A stretch of DNA of 44,726 nt from Nocardia suismassiliense (GCF_900269665.1 NZ_LT985361.1:4581496-4626221); one strand, 5' to 3'; shown: positions 24,077 to 32,379, counted from the first letter of the stretch. Notes: generated by a model not told the origin, from the sequence alone. Made by a program: numbers and translations.

Positions 24077-27000
24077 ATGGGAGGACGGCTTGCGCTGGTG
24101 GTGGGGGCGGAGTGTTCGGCGTTGGGGGAGCTGGGGTTCACGGGTCGGCTGGCTGCTGAGCTGTATGCGCGGTTGCGGGAGGTGGGTGGGTGGGGGAGTG
24201 CGACGGGGGTTGATGGGCCGGTGCTCGATCCGACTGCGGGAGAGCTGGTTACGGCGATCGATGTGGCGTTCGAGCGGGCTTCGGCGCAGCGGGCGACGTT
24301 GTTGGTTGCGTTCATCGGGCATGGGACGGCTACCAATTCGGGGGACTTCTATCTGATGGCGCGCGATTCGCCGTTGGTGCCGCGGTCGGACAACGCGTTT
24401 CATTTGACGCAGGGGATCAGGGAGCGGCTCAATACCTCGGCGCTGGACGGGTTGATCGTGCTGGTCGACGCGTGTGAGACCGAGCAGGGGGTGCGGGGTG
24501 CCGCGCGGCTGTGGACCGGGCCGCTGGCGCGGTCGGCGGGGCGGATGGAGTTGCTGGTGGCGGCGGGGGACGGGCCTGCCTATGCGGGATGTTTCACCCG
24601 CACAATGCTTTCCACCTTCGGTGCCGGACTGCCGCTGCGTGGCGAGAATCTGCTGCCGTACGACCTGGTCGATCCGGTCGCGCGCGGTTGTGCCCTGCAG
24701 CAGCCGTTGCACTTGTCGTTCACCGCGGGCACGGTGTCGACCAGTCCGGGTGGTGATGCCGGACTGTGGTTGGTACCCAACGCGGCTCGGCGCAGAGACG
24801 CGCTCACCGGTCGGCCTGCGGCCGGTGTCGTGGACCAGCTGACCCGCCGATTACTGTTCACCGACACGATGCGCGAGTGCCTTGCCGAGGTGATCGATGC
24901 GGGTGGCCAGCGGTTACGCGCGGTGATCGGTCCGCCGGGCGCAGGCAAGTCGACCCTGATGGCACTGCTTATCCGGCCCAGCGTGGTCGATGGTCTGGCC
25001 ATCGCGCCCGAATATGTAACCGCGGCAATATTTCTCACGGCGAGCAGCTCGCTCGAATCGGTGGCTGAGGAGTTATCCGCTCAGCTGGCAGCGCGGGTTC
25101 CGGGGTATGCCGAAGCGCTGCGCGCTGCTCAGGAGCGTGCCGAAGCGGCCGAGTCGGATGTCTTCGATATCTGGGTCCGGCGGCCGCTGGCCGAGGTGTC
25201 GCGGCCGGGTAGCCGGATCACGCTGGTACTGGACGGCCTGGATCAGCCGACCGCAGGCAGCCGAAAACTGCTGGTGGCTGCGGTCGCTGAGCTGACCGGC
25301 CGCGAGGATCTGCGCCATGTCCGGGTCATCGCCGCGATCCGGGAGGGATCCGGCACCGACCGGCACCCTGACCTTGCGCACATGCATCGCGTCGCGCTGC
25401 CCGAGCCGACCGCCGCCGACATCGCCGCCCTCGTGCGTGCCGGGTGGCGCGAGCTCGTTCCGGCTGCACCGACCAGTTCGTTCGACGCGCCCGCCGCACT
25501 CGGTGAACCTGCGAAGTCGCCGAGCGGTCCAACGCTCACACACCAAGGGCTGCCGCCCTGGCTCGAGGAGATCAATAAGTCGGACGAGGGCCCGGTGTGG
25601 GGTACACCGCAGCCGGACATTGCCGAGGACGAGGACGAGGACGAGCCCGCCAGGGCGCCGGAAGCCGGGGGCTGGCTGCTGGCCCGGTTGCAAAGCGAAG
25701 TCCTGCCGTCGTTGATCGGGCGTTCGGTCTCGGTCGGCACCGAACTGGAAGCCGTTGTGGCCCAACGAGTCCGGACGGCCATGTACACGGCCGAACCCGC
25801 TGCGTCGGGCTCGATCGGTCCGCTGCTCGCCATCCTCGTGGCGGCCGGGGCAGGCCCGGTGCTACCCATCGAGCTGCTCGAGAACGCGATGTCGTCGTTC
25901 CGCGAGGACATCACTGCGGTCCGGATCCGCGACATCGCAGTCTGCCTGGGTGCGCTGATCACGCGCAGCAACCCCGGCACCGCGCAGGAATCCCTCGGCA
26001 TCGCCCACAACGCACTGCTGCCGGCGCTGACCGCGCAGTTCACATGGCTCGACGTAGTCATCGAAGACGCGCACCGTGCGATCATTGCGGCGACGATGCG
26101 GTGCACCAGTGCCCGCGCCGTCGAGTACGCCCGTGGATCAACAGCCCGCCACTATCTCGAATGCGGCGACAGCGGGCGTGCGTTGGCCTACCTCACCACC
26201 CTCGAGACGACGCGTGCTGTCGACAACCGCGATTTGTGGGCCGCTTGGTTGCCGTCGATCGAGGCAGTGGCCGGTGCCGTTCATCCCGACACCTTGCATG
26301 CCCGGGAGTATCTCGCGCTGCGGCGGGCGGAGAGCGGTGACCTGCACGGTGCGATCGCCGAGTACGCGCGGCTGCTCGAGGGCCAGCTCGAGATCCTCGG
26401 ACCGGACCATGCGAACACCCTGTCGACACGCTTCAATCTCGCCGTATGTCGTAGTGAGTCCGGCGACCTGGCGGACGCGTCGGCAGATTTGGCCCAGGTG
26501 CTCGCCGACCGGCGCCGGGTGCTCGGAGCGGACCATCCGGCAACGCTGGCGGCGCGGAACAGGCTCATCACACTCCAGGCGCGGCGGGGCGACCTGTCCG
26601 GCGCCATTGCCGAGGCGCGGCGATTGCTGGCCGATCGGCGTCGCATCCTGGGATCCGATCACGCCGAGACCATGGCGACGCGCAGTAACCTCGCGGGATT
26701 TCTCAGTGAGAACGGAGATTCGGCTGGCGCTATCGCGGAGCTGGTGGATCTGCTCGCGGATCAAGTTCGGGTGCTGGGATTTCACGATAGCCGCGTGCTG
26801 CTGACGCGCGCGAAGCTAGCTACCGTGCGTGCGCATAGTGGTGACTTCGAAGGGGCGATCGCGGAGTTCGAATCCGTGCTGGCCGACCAGCTTCGTCTGC
26901 ACGGGCCCGACGACCCGAGCGTGCTCCGCACGCGTTTGAACCTCGCGGCTTATCGCGCGCACGCTGGCGATCTGGCGCGTGCGCTGACCGACTCGGAAGA

Positions 27001-27478
27001 AGTATTGGTCGACCAGATTCGGGTGCAGGGACGGGACCATCGCGCGACCCTGCTCACCAGAGGCAATCTCGCTTCTCTCCGCGCGCACAACGGTGACCTA
27101 CCCGGCGCGATCGCCGAGGCCGAACAGGTCATCGCCGATCAGCTGCGCATCCTGGGCCCGGACCACCCCGACGTGCTGGTCGCGCGCAGTAACCTCGTGT
27201 CGTACCGGAAGCAGGCAGGCGACGTGCAGCGTGCTGTGCACGATGCCGAGCAGCTGCTCGCCGACCGCCTCCGCGTACTCGGGCCGGACCATCCGGACAC
27301 GCTGCTCACCCGCAATAATCTCGCTGCGTATCGCGCGCACTCCGGCGATATTGCGGGCGCGGTGGCCGACTTCGCGCGCCTGCTCACCGACCAGGAGCGG
27401 GTGTTGGGCGCGGAGCACCGTGACACCAAGGTGACCCGTAATCACTTGGCGCACTGGCGCTCCCGGCTCCGTGAATAA
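24077..27478 (+). CDS. Caspase-like / NACHT-STAND ATPase / TPR protein, paralogue 2 (intact motifs)
   Basis: 1133 aa from ATG 24077, collinear with paralogue 1 without gaps for the first ~455 residues. Caspase-like dyad His82 (FIGHG) and Cys133 (VLVDAC); Walker A IGPPGAGKST (Lys291, Ser292); Walker B VLDGLDQ (Asp386, Asp389). Unlike paralogue 1 it has an extra linker of about 70 residues ending in an acidic run (DIAEDEDEDEP) before the helical middle domain. The C-terminal TPR array has nine full 42-residue units plus a partial one, more diverged from each other than in paralogue 1. A start at 24014 is rejected: that GTG lies inside hairpin B, and homology and the promoter both point to 24077. 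Likely a signal-activated protease, possibly antiphage or cell-death related. The first ~500 bp are unusually G-rich on the coding strand. Confidence 0.92.
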   Translation: MGGRLALVVGAECSALGELGFTGRLAAELYARLREVGGWGSATGVDGPVLDPTAGELVTAIDVAFERASAQRATLLVAFIGHGTATNSGDFYLMARDSPLVPRSDNAFHLTQGIRERLNTSALDGLIVLVDACETEQGVRGAARLWTGPLARSAGRMELLVAAGDGPAYAGCFTRTMLSTFGAGLPLRGENLLPYDLVDPVARGCALQQPLHLSFTAGTVSTSPGGDAGLWLVPNAARRRDALTGRPAAGVVDQLTRRLLFTDTMRECLAEVIDAGGQRLRAVIGPPGAGKSTLMALLIRPSVVDGLAIAPEYVTAAIFLTASSSLESVAEELSAQLAARVPGYAEALRAAQERAEAAESDVFDIWVRRPLAEVSRPGSRITLVLDGLDQPTAGSRKLLVAAVAELTGREDLRHVRVIAAIREGSGTDRHPDLAHMHRVALPEPTAADIAALVRAGWRELVPAAPTSSFDAPAALGEPAKSPSGPTLTHQGLPPWLEEINKSDEGPVWGTPQPDIAEDEDEDEPARAPEAGGWLLARLQSEVLPSLIGRSVSVGTELEAVVAQRVRTAMYTAEPAASGSIGPLLAILVAAGAGPVLPIELLENAMSSFREDITAVRIRDIAVCLGALITRSNPGTAQESLGIAHNALLPALTAQFTWLDVVIEDAHRAIIAATMRCTSARAVEYARGSTARHYLECGDSGRALAYLTTLETTRAVDNRDLWAAWLPSIEAVAGAVHPDTLHAREYLALRRAESGDLHGAIAEYARLLEGQLEILGPDHANTLSTRFNLAVCRSESGDLADASADLAQVLADRRRVLGADHPATLAARNRLITLQARRGDLSGAIAEARRLLADRRRILGSDHAETMATRSNLAGFLSENGDSAGAIAELVDLLADQVRVLGFHDSRVLLTRAKLATVRAHSGDFEGAIAEFESVLADQLRLHGPDDPSVLRTRLNLAAYRAHAGDLARALTDSEEVLVDQIRVQGRDHRATLLTRGNLASLRAHNGDLPGAIAEAEQVIADQLRILGPDHPDVLVARSNLVSYRKQAGDVQRAVHDAEQLLADRLRVLGPDHPDTLLTRNNLAAYRAHSGDIAGAVADFARLLTDQERVLGAEHRDTKVTRNHLAHWRSRLRE

Positions 27479-27573
27479 CCGGCGCTCCCGACTTCGCGAG
27501 GAGTGGGCGTCATGGAACTCGGTGTCGATGGGTTCCGGCGGCGCAGGCCCTGCCACCGATGAGAGCGGCATAG

Positions 27574-27966
27574 TCACAGCAGATCCCGCGCGAGCCGGGT
27601 CGCGCCGACGGCCATGTAGCTGCCGGTGAGGGCGGTCATGGCGACAGCGGTGGAGCGGGGGACGTCGCCGCGGGCAACGTGGGTGGCCCCGTGCGTGGTG
27701 TCGATGATGTCGACCATGAGGGCTATGCGCTGCCAGCGCGGCCGCTCCTCGGCGGGGGCCGTGAGGTAGCCGACGCCGAGCGCGATGGCTCGTGCGCCGA
27801 AGATTCGCGTCATATAGGTCAACTCAGGTGTCGAGCGAATGCCGAAGGCGGCGCTCAATTTTCGTGGCAGGGCGATGGCCGCAGCGCCCAAGACGATTCG
27901 ACCGACGGCGAGGCCGCGCAGCGGACCGGCCAGCGGGGAAGGGGTCGGCGTGGTGTTCGTTGCCAT
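27574..27966 (-). CDS. Small hydrophobic protein of unknown function
   Basis: About 130 aa with moderately hydrophobic helices: LAVGRIVLGAAAIALP, IFGARAIALGVGYLTA, ALMVDIIDTTHGATHVARGD and STAVAMTALTGSYMAVGATR. Probably a membrane protein with four short helices. Similar proteins are common in actinobacteria, and I know no function. The ATG at 27966 is preferred over the GTG two codons earlier. A 33-bp palindrome lies between this gene and the ABC ATPase gene upstream. Confidence 0.78.
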   Translation of the reverse strand: MATNTTPTPSPLAGPLRGLAVGRIVLGAAAIALPRKLSAAFGIRSTPELTYMTRIFGARAIALGVGYLTAPAEERPRWQRIALMVDIIDTTHGATHVARGDVPRSTAVAMTALTGSYMAVGATRLARDLL

Positions 27967-27993
27967 GCACACGAGGGTCCCCGAAAGACGAGG

Positions 27994-28026
27994 CGGGGTC
28001 GATTACCTCGGAGGTAATCGACCCCG
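27994..28026. terminator. 33-bp near-perfect palindrome after the ABC operon
   Basis: The inverted repeat has 16-bp arms (CGGGGTCGATTACCTC on the left) around a single G, with no mismatch. It starts 10 bp past the stop of the ABC ATPase gene (minus strand). The RNA hairpin would be very stable and is followed on that strand by a short TCTTT run. Most likely an intrinsic terminator of the mgtC-ABC operon; an operator for the next gene is the alternative. Confidence 0.6.
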
Positions 28027-28035
28027 GGCCGACCG

Positions 28036-29382
28036 CTACGAAGTCCACTTCCCGCGCACGCCCGCGAACACCTGCGCCGCCGGGTCTGCGGTGATCTTGT
28101 CGGAATCGGTGTCGTAGTCGTACAACTCGGCGTACCGCCCCCAGTCGATGGCGATGTCGAGTTGCCGGCGCGCGTCTTCCGGTCCGAACCCGCGACGGAG
28201 CAGGTCGAGGAAGAACCCGGCGCGCAGGCTGCCGTCGGCACTACCGGCCAGCCCCTTGCAGATTGTGCGGACCAAAGGCGCACGGTGGCGGGCCTGTTCG
28301 GCGAAGATGCGCTTGCTCTCCTGGATGTCGGCGGTGGTGAAGCGGGAGCCGATGTCGGTGAGCAGTACGTCGCCGTGCTCGACGGTGATCAGGCCGAGCA
28401 TCTCGGCGGCGTCGACCAGCGGCAGCAGGTCGTCGATCTCGAAGTTGAGTTCGTCGGCGATGTCGGGCAGGTCGGCGCGGCCGCCGTTGGCGTAGACGAG
28501 TTCGACCAGACCGGCCAGCCCGCCGACGGACGCGTCGGGCAGCGGCTGGGCCGTCGGCGTGGCCTTATCCGGTTCGGCGACAACGGGTTCGGTGTCGCGC
28601 CCGGTGAGCAAGCCGTAGATCTGATCGACCATGGCCTCGAACCACGGCGCGCGCCGGTCCCGCGGGCGCGGTTGCGACACTGGGATTTCGGCGATTATGC
28701 GACCCGGATTGGATCCGAGGACGAGCACTCGGTCGGCCAGCTGCACGGCCTCCTCGATGTTGTGGGTGACCACGCAGATCGCCTTGGTCGGGAAACCGTC
28801 GGTGGCCCAGAGGTTCACCAACTCGGTGCGCAGGTTCTCCGCGGTAAGCACGTCGAGCGCCGAGAACGGCTCGTCCATCAGCAGCAGATCCGGTTCCAGC
28901 ACGAGCGCGCGGGCGAAGCCGACGCGCTGGCGCATCCCGCCGGAAAGCTCCTTGGGATAGGCGGATTCGAAGCCGTCCAGGCCGATCATGTCGATGGCGG
29001 CCAGCGCCCGCTGCTGCCGCTCGGCAGTCGGCACGTTGCGTGCTGCCAATCCGAGCTCGACGTTGTCCTGCACGGTGAGCCACGGCATCAGCGCGAACGA
29101 CTGGAATACCAGCGCGGCACCGGGATTGCTGCCGTTGAGCGGTGTGCCGCGGTAGGTCACCTCGCCGTCGGACGGCGCGATGAGCCCGGCGATGATGCGC
29201 AGCAGGGTGGACTTCCCGGAGCCGGAGCGGCCGAGCAGGGCGACGATCTCGCCGCTGCGCAGTTGCAGATCGATGCCGTCGAGCACCCGCAACTCGTCGC
29301 CGGCGGCGCCGATGAATCGCTTGCCGACGCCCGAGATATCCAGCAGCACAGCGCGATCGGCCTCGGTGGTGGTCACGGTCAT
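28036..29382 (-). CDS. ABC transporter ATPase (NitT/TauT-type) with AAA-associated C-terminal domain
   Basis: 448 aa. The N-terminal ABC ATPase has Walker A GRSGSGKST (51-59), signature LSGGMRQR (146-153), Walker B LLLMDEPF (Asp170-Glu171) and a switch His in VVTHNIEEA. This part resembles nitrate/sulfonate/taurine importer ATPases. From about 285 on there is a second domain of winged-helix type (DLPDIADELNFEIDDLLPLVDAAEMLGLI), the AAA-associated C-terminal domain (PF09821-like). It probably senses a signal and gates transport. It follows the double-permease gene after 40 bp and lies third in the M-box controlled operon. Substrate unknown; the riboswitch suggests magnesium homeostasis. Confidence 0.92.
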   Translation of the reverse strand: MTVTTTEADRAVLLDISGVGKRFIGAAGDELRVLDGIDLQLRSGEIVALLGRSGSGKSTLLRIIAGLIAPSDGEVTYRGTPLNGSNPGAALVFQSFALMPWLTVQDNVELGLAARNVPTAERQQRALAAIDMIGLDGFESAYPKELSGGMRQRVGFARALVLEPDLLLMDEPFSALDVLTAENLRTELVNLWATDGFPTKAICVVTHNIEEAVQLADRVLVLGSNPGRIIAEIPVSQPRPRDRRAPWFEAMVDQIYGLLTGRDTEPVVAEPDKATPTAQPLPDASVGGLAGLVELVYANGGRADLPDIADELNFEIDDLLPLVDAAEMLGLITVEHGDVLLTDIGSRFTTADIQESKRIFAEQARHRAPLVRTICKGLAGSADGSLRAGFFLDLLRRGFGPEDARRQLDIAIDWGRYAELYDYDTDSDKITADPAAQVFAGVRGKWTS

Positions 29383-29422
29383 GATCGATCTCCCGTCGAA
29401 CTAGTGGAGCGGTGGCCGGTGG

Positions 29423-31159
29423 TCACAGCGAGTACCGCCGTTCGGCCAGTGCGTAGAGCCGCCGCCAGAACAGCCGGTTGATGCCGACCACGTAGATGCT
29501 CATGACCAGCACGCCGATCAGGATCCGTGGTGCGTCACCGACTTTCGTCGCCTCGTGGATGTAGGAGCCGAGCCCCGCCGCGACCAGCGTGGTGGACCCG
29601 TAGTCGACGACCTCCGAGACGATGGACGCGTTCCACGCGCCACCGGCCGCGGTGATCCCGCCGGTCACATAGCTGGGGAAGATGGCGGGCAGAATCAGCC
29701 TGCGCCACCACAGTTTTCGCGGCAGTTGCAGGTTGGCCGCGGCCTCGCGCAGATCGGTCGGCACCGCGCTCGCGCCCGCGATGACGTTGAACAGGATGTA
29801 CCACTGCGCGCCGAGCGCCATCAGGATGGTGCCCGCCCAGTTCAGGCTGGCCCCGCTCCACACGAGCACCGCGGTGATGAACGGGAACAGGAAGTTGGCC
29901 GGAAAACTGGCCAGCACCTGCACCACCGGCTGCGCGAGCCGGGAGACCTTGGGGTTCAACCCGATCCACACGCCGATGGGCACCCAGATCACGGTGGCGA
30001 AGACGAGCAGCACCACGACCCGCAGCAAGGTGAGGAAGCCGAGTCCGAACGCGTGCCCGACTTCGCCGAAGCCCGCGGTGGATTCGATGTACCCGACCAC
30101 GCGATACCCGCCATAGGCGACCGCCGCGCCGACCACCACGGCGAACACCAGATCACCGGCCCGGCGCCGCACCGGCGAGGCGTGCAGCGGGTACTCGGCG
30201 AGCCCGAACACGCTCATCAGCCGATCCAGCGGCGCAACCAGCGGACCGAGCACCTTGCCCAGCAGCAGCGGAATGTGCGAGCGCCGCAACAGATTCAGCA
30301 CGACACTGCGCGGCGCCTCGGCGGCCCCGGTGTCCTCCACCCGGAACCGCTCCGCCCATGCCGTGAGCGGCCGCCAGAACAGGAAGTTCACCCCGACGAC
30401 CATCACGATCATCACGCCGATCGCGATGAACACCTTGCTCAGATCGCCGTCGCCGGTGGCGGTCGCGACGTAGGACCCGATCCCGGGCAGCGCGTATTCA
30501 TGGTTGTTCACGCTGATCGCCTCGGACGCGACCAGGAAGAACCAGCCGCCGCCGAAGCTCATCATCCCGTTCCAGACCAGCGGGATCATGCCGCTCGGCA
30601 CATCGACCCGCCAGAACCGTTGCCAGCGAGACAATCTCAGGTTGCGCGCGGCCTCGTCGAGCTCGCGCGGCTGCGCGGCCAGACTCTGGTAGAACGCGAA
30701 CGCCATGTTCCAGGCCTGCGACGTGAAAATCGCGAAGATGGCGGCACTTTCGAGGCCGAGCTGCGAACCGGGGAACAGCGCGATGAACCCGGCGACGGTG
30801 ATCGACAGGAACCCGAGGATCGGCACCGACTGCAAGATGTCGAGCAGCGGGAGCAACACCGTGCGGGCCCGCCGCAGCCGCGCCGCGGCGGTCGCGTAGA
30901 CGAAGGTGAACAGGATCGACAGCCCGAGCGCGGCGAACATCCGCAGCAGCGAGCGCGCCGCGTAGTAGGGCAGTTGCCAGGGATCGGTGGACACGGTGGC
31001 GGGCGCGGCGGCTTGGTCGAACGGCACGTTCGCGCTCGCCGACACCCGGACGACCAGCCAGATCAGCACCGCGGCCCCGACGAACACCACGACATCGGCG
31101 AACCGGTTGCGCGGCCGATCGAGCGCGGTGCCCGCCGGGTAGGAACGAAGCAACGTCAT
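29423..31159 (-). CDS. ABC transporter permease, two fused NitT/TauT-type permease domains
   Basis: 578 aa with two binding-protein-dependent permease domains in one chain. Each has the EAA-type loop that contacts the ATPase (ELDEAARNLRLSRWQRFW about 175-192; DLREAAANLQLPRKLWWRR in the second half). Each half has about six TM helices and ends in the same pattern, VVGVNFLFWRPL and VVGINRLFWRRL. One polypeptide can therefore form the whole membrane pore. The ATG at 31159 overlaps the mgtC stop (ATGA). No periplasmic-type binding protein gene is nearby, which is unusual for an importer of this class. Confidence 0.92.
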   Translation of the reverse strand: MTLLRSYPAGTALDRPRNRFADVVVFVGAAVLIWLVVRVSASANVPFDQAAAPATVSTDPWQLPYYAARSLLRMFAALGLSILFTFVYATAAARLRRARTVLLPLLDILQSVPILGFLSITVAGFIALFPGSQLGLESAAIFAIFTSQAWNMAFAFYQSLAAQPRELDEAARNLRLSRWQRFWRVDVPSGMIPLVWNGMMSFGGGWFFLVASEAISVNNHEYALPGIGSYVATATGDGDLSKVFIAIGVMIVMVVGVNFLFWRPLTAWAERFRVEDTGAAEAPRSVVLNLLRRSHIPLLLGKVLGPLVAPLDRLMSVFGLAEYPLHASPVRRRAGDLVFAVVVGAAVAYGGYRVVGYIESTAGFGEVGHAFGLGFLTLLRVVVLLVFATVIWVPIGVWIGLNPKVSRLAQPVVQVLASFPANFLFPFITAVLVWSGASLNWAGTILMALGAQWYILFNVIAGASAVPTDLREAAANLQLPRKLWWRRLILPAIFPSYVTGGITAAGGAWNASIVSEVVDYGSTTLVAAGLGSYIHEATKVGDAPRILIGVLVMSIYVVGINRLFWRRLYALAERRYSL

Positions 31160-31872
31160 GCCTGCGGCCCCTTCACATCCGAGGTCGCGATGTGCCACCC
31201 GACGCTGGTCACCGACGGTTCCAGGCTGAGCCTGCTCACCGCCGTCTCCATCTGCCGGTCGTCGCGCTGGTCACCGAACAGTTCGGCCCGCACCTCGACG
31301 CGGCCCGGCGTGCCGGTGTTCGCGCTGGAGATGGAGATCAGCTGGAAGTCGGTGCGGGTCAAGGCCTGCACCAGCAGGGCACGCACATGGGCTTCGTTGT
31401 CGTCGTTGGTGACCGCGACGAACTCGTAGGACGCAGGCTGTTCGTGCCCGGCCTCCGGCTGCTTGTCGACCGCGCGCCCCGCCGCCCGCAGCGCGACATT
31501 GACCACGATCACCGCGACCGTCCCCGCCGCGGCGGTGCTGAACATGCCTGCGCCGGCGAGGGCGCCGACCGCCGCCGCGCACCACAGCGTGGCCGCGGTA
31601 TTGAGGCCGCGCACATTGAGCCCGTCGCGGATGATCACGCCCGCGCCGAGGAAACCGATGCCCGACACGATCTGGGCGGCCACCCGGGTCGGGTCGGCGG
31701 TGCCGCCGGAGAAGCCGTGCGCCGACAACAGCACGAACAGTGTGGCGCCCGCGGCGACGAGCGCGTTGGTGCGCAGGCCCGCCATCCGGGCCCGGTACTG
31801 CCGCTCGAAGCCGATGGCGGCGCCGAGGCCGACGCCGGCGAGCAGCCGGAGGATCATTTCCACTGTTGTCAT
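31156..31872 (-). CDS. mgtC: MgtC/SapB family membrane protein
   Basis: 238 aa. The N-terminal MgtC domain (about 1-135) has GAAIGFERQYRARMAGLRTN, QIVSGIGFLGAGVIIRDG and VRGLNTAATLWCAAAVG, the conserved family motifs, over four to five helices. The C-terminal half is a soluble ACT-like domain (ALTRTDFQLISISSAN). MgtC proteins are needed for growth at low Mg2+ and for intracellular survival in pathogens, partly through effects on ATP synthase and phosphate. First full-length gene after the M-box riboswitch and a short leader ORF. GGGAG stands about 9 nt upstream of the ATG. Confidence 0.95.
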   Translation of the reverse strand: MTTVEMILRLLAGVGLGAAIGFERQYRARMAGLRTNALVAAGATLFVLLSAHGFSGGTADPTRVAAQIVSGIGFLGAGVIIRDGLNVRGLNTAATLWCAAAVGALAGAGMFSTAAAGTVAVIVVNVALRAAGRAVDKQPEAGHEQPASYEFVAVTNDDNEAHVRALLVQALTRTDFQLISISSANTGTPGRVEVRAELFGDQRDDRQMETAVSRLSLEPSVTSVGWHIATSDVKGPQA

Positions 31873-31919
31873 GACCGCACTCCCTGAACAATCGTCAGCG
31901 CACCGTCGAGACCAGCAGG

Positions 31920-32012
31920 TTACGGGGTATTTCCCGAAACGAAATCGGCTGATGAGGTGTCACCGGGTGAATATTTGGCTAACAGGGGATACGGACTGTT
32001 ACCGCCGGGCAT
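31920..32012 (-). CDS. Leader peptide ORF between M-box and mgtC
   Basis: 30 codons, ATG to TAA, on the mgtC message. The Shine-Dalgarno sequence AAGGAGGTGA matches the 16S rRNA 3' end at 10 of 10 positions and stands about 8 nt before the ATG, the best ribosome-binding site in the window. The peptide starts MPGGNSPYPLLAKYSPGD and has five prolines, two in SPYP. Its stop is 47 nt before mgtC. Regulatory leader peptides containing prolines are known before mgtA and mgtC in enterobacteria, where ribosome stalling couples Mg2+ to transcription. This one shows no sequence similarity that I recognise. A translation-linked role is inferred. Confidence 0.65.
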   Translation of the reverse strand: MPGGNSPYPLLAKYSPGDTSSADFVSGNTP

Positions 32013-32091
32013 CCGGCTCACCTCCTTCGTCCATCAGCGCACGACGAATGCCGGGCGTCACGTACTTGATCGTTGCAGAGCGCAGCACGAA

Positions 32092-32113
32092 TGACCGCGA
32101 AAAACGCCGGTCA
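32092..32113 (-). other. Small hairpin between M-box and leader ORF
   Basis: On the minus strand TGACCGGCG-TTTTT-CGCGGTCA can form an 8-bp stem with one bulged G and a five-U loop. There is no U-tract after it, so it is not a usual terminator. It may be part of the riboswitch expression platform. Confidence 0.4.
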
Positions 32114-32121
32114 GCACCCGT

Positions 32122-32278
32122 CCTCGTTAGACCTTTGGCACTTCACGGCGTAAACCCGGTGGATCCGGGAGCCAATCGGGATCACCCCTTAAGCCGGGGA
32201 GATCTGTCCTGACCCGGGGCGTCTCTCGACGTTCGGGGTCGCTGGCCTGTTTCCGTGAAGGAGCCTCAGCGAACGATC
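32122..32278 (-). promoter_or_regulatory. M-box (ykoK) magnesium riboswitch
   Basis: The RNA on the minus strand carries the M-box landmarks in order: P1 5' strand UCGUU, then GCUGAGGCUCC, the P2 5' strand UUCACGG, ACGUCGAGAGACGCC, GGGUCAGGACAG, UUAAGGGGUGAU, the P2 3' strand CCGUGAA, GUGCCAAAGGUCU, and the P1 3' strand AACGA. P2 is perfectly paired. These match the B. subtilis mgtE M-box segments GGTGAGGCTCC, AGACGCC, GGGTCAACAG and GTGCTAAAGCTCT. The aptamer binds Mg2+ and lowers expression when Mg2+ is plentiful. It lies 250 nt upstream of mgtC with the leader ORF between. CTCCTTC in the aptamer is complementary to GAAGGAG of the leader ribosome-binding site, a possible switch helix. Confidence 0.92.
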
Positions 32279-32295
32279 GGCACCTTGCGCTGGTC

Positions 32296-32324
32296 AGTAA
32301 ACACCCGAATGGAAACATTGGCAA
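32296..32324 (-). promoter_or_regulatory. Candidate promoter of the M-box-mgtC operon
   Basis: On the minus strand TTGCCA (32324-32319), 17-bp spacer, TTTACT (32301-32296). Transcription would start near 32289, just before the aptamer. The rest of the space to the TetR stop at 32380 shows nothing else. Confidence 0.5.
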
Positions 32325-32379
32325 CCCAGATGTGAGCGCGGTCGCACCCGGGGCCGAATCCTGTTGCGCCGAGGGCGAA

